A DNA stretch of 6,785 nt from UBA6382 sp963600315 (GTDB taxonomy: Bacteria > Bacteroidota > Bacteroidia > Bacteroidales > Bacteroidaceae), in contig CAVCAW010000103.1 of assembly GCA_963600315.1 (NCBI GenBank), positions 1 through 6,785 on the forward strand, written 5' to 3'. The position numbers were made by a program, and so were the translations under genes. Below, in pieces: positions 6,362-6,785 of this stretch; the first letter of the stretch is position 1, and each line of letters starts with the position of its first letter. The notes below the pieces were generated by a model. The model saw only the letters and a program-made list of their open reading frames with translations, had not been told where the DNA came from and searched no databases.

Positions 6362-6511
6362 AGATATCTTCTCGAGGGAAGTAAAGTACTTGCGGAGGCA
6401 CGAGAAGTTATACATCTATCGCTTGGCAAGGGAGTCTTCCTGGTGTGTTATGTGTAATGTGTCGGGTTAGTACATGGATTTTTCGCTAATCGCAACTCGT
6501 TCAACAAATTG
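6362..6511. other. Intergenic stretch, no gene seen
   Basis: I find no convincing gene here. CTTCTCG (6368-6374) and CGAGAAG (6401-6407) form a 7-bp inverted repeat, and around 6440-6465 there is a GTGT-rich patch. Neither can be given a role. Confidence 0.35.
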
Positions 6512-6645
6512 TACCTTTGTGGCAGAATTAGGGGGCGTGACCGCCTGCGGACGCTCTCGCACAGGCTTAACGGATGCGCTTTTAGTTTCCTTTCGCCCTA
6601 ACCGGCACACGGAGGAGATGACGAAAGCGCATTTTTTATTTCTTT
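6512..6645 (+). ncRNA. Candidate small structured RNA (promoter-like box, two stems, T tract)
   Basis: TACCTTTG (6512-6519) matches the Bacteroidetes -7 consensus TAnnTTTG, although no clear -33 box is seen. Downstream, GCCTG (6543-6547) pairs with CAGGC (6562-6566). Then ATGCGCTTT (6574-6582) pairs perfectly with AAAGCGCAT (6624-6632), with possible inner pairs TCCT/AGGA (6588-6591 with 6613-6616) and GCC/GGC (6595-6597 with 6604-6606). The last stem runs directly into TTTTTTATTT, as in an intrinsic terminator. A transcript of about 115-120 nt would result. Open frames of 62 aa (plus, 6474-6662) and 77 aa (minus, 6467-6700) cover the same bases, so a short coding gene or a dispersed repeat are alternatives. 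Confidence 0.35.
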
Positions 6646-6701
6646 TGGCGGAAAACGAATGATGTGCGGATGGATGCCCTGCAGCGTTCCGGGGGAACAC
6701 T

Positions 6702-6740
6702 AAAACAAAAAGAGGAATGCGTCTTGCTATGCATCCCTCT
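6702..6740 (-). terminator. Intrinsic terminator of the tRNA transcript
   Basis: On the minus strand AGAGGGATGC (6740-6731) pairs with GCATTCCTCT (6720-6711), 10 pairs including one G-U, around a 10-base loop. It is followed by the T-rich tail TTTTGTTTT (6710-6702). It lies just past the tRNA 3' end and in the same direction. Confidence 0.85.
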
Positions 6741-6746
6741 CTCTCT

Positions 6747-6785
6747 TGGTTGCGGAGGCCCGACTCGAACGAACGACCTTTGGGT
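6747..6785 (-). tRNA. tRNA gene, 3' half only (isotype not determinable)
   Basis: Read on the minus strand, the window edge contains an anticodon-stem 3' strand consistent with CCCAA, a short variable loop, and a T arm with the invariant loop in GTTCGAGTC (6770-6762). The T stem closes as GTTCG/CGGGC with G-U pairs. The 3' acceptor strand CTCCGCA, discriminator A and encoded CCA (6749-6747) follow. The 5' acceptor strand should therefore be TGCGGAG. The anticodon lies beyond the window, so the amino acid cannot be stated. The short variable loop argues against Ser, Leu or Tyr. Confidence 0.88.

Noticed and set aside
6195..6470. Open frame of 91 aa on plus and its opposite at 6149-6415 as real proteins
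   Set aside because: Their middle parts are translations of the 21- and 22-bp repeats, their ends are unrelated sequence, and both strands are equally open. I see no ribosome site or domain.

Overview
The window looks like a chromosomal segment of a Bacteroidales bacterium, most likely Prevotella or a close relative. This rests on protein style: an RND permease with Bacteroidetes-type transmembrane motifs, a TolC-like protein with an '..AQ' export junction, an IS3 element, and heptapeptide-encoding intergenic repeats. It is not based on a database match.

Left two thirds (62-4643, minus strand): a two-gene efflux operon. A TolC-like outer-membrane factor (3187-4643) is read first, followed by a complete 1038-aa RND inner-membrane permease (62-3178). 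Only 8 bases separate them, and the permease's strong Shine-Dalgarno overlaps the tolC stop region. No periplasmic adaptor gene is visible, so the third component must lie outside the window or be supplied from elsewhere. The tolC-like gene has lost its 5' end. Its reading frame runs upstream through what looks like the end of a signal peptide and then into an insertion sequence. The rest of the signal peptide is not found on the far side of the element, and no target duplication is evident. The junction therefore looks like the product of a rearrangement or deletion rather than a clean insertion.

Middle (about 4644-5989, plus strand): an apparently intact IS3-family element. It has orfA (HTH plus leucine zipper), a slippery A7 run for -1 frameshifting, and orfB with a complete DD35E triad. 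The ends proposed here are imperfect inverted repeats starting TGTCTT.

Right (5990-6746): about 750 bases with no convincing protein gene but much structure. In order these are a GTAA-rich low-complexity stretch, a degenerate array of about 22-bp units, a 15-bp perfect inverted repeat running into 21-bp tandem units, and a segment with a promoter-like box and two stem-loops ending in a T tract (possible small RNA). The window closes with the 3' half of a tRNA gene on the minus strand and its terminator.

The most noteworthy items are the beheaded outer-membrane factor in front of an intact pump gene, the 21/22-bp repeat arrays, and the candidate structured RNA. No wholly new multi-gene system can be supported from the sequence.
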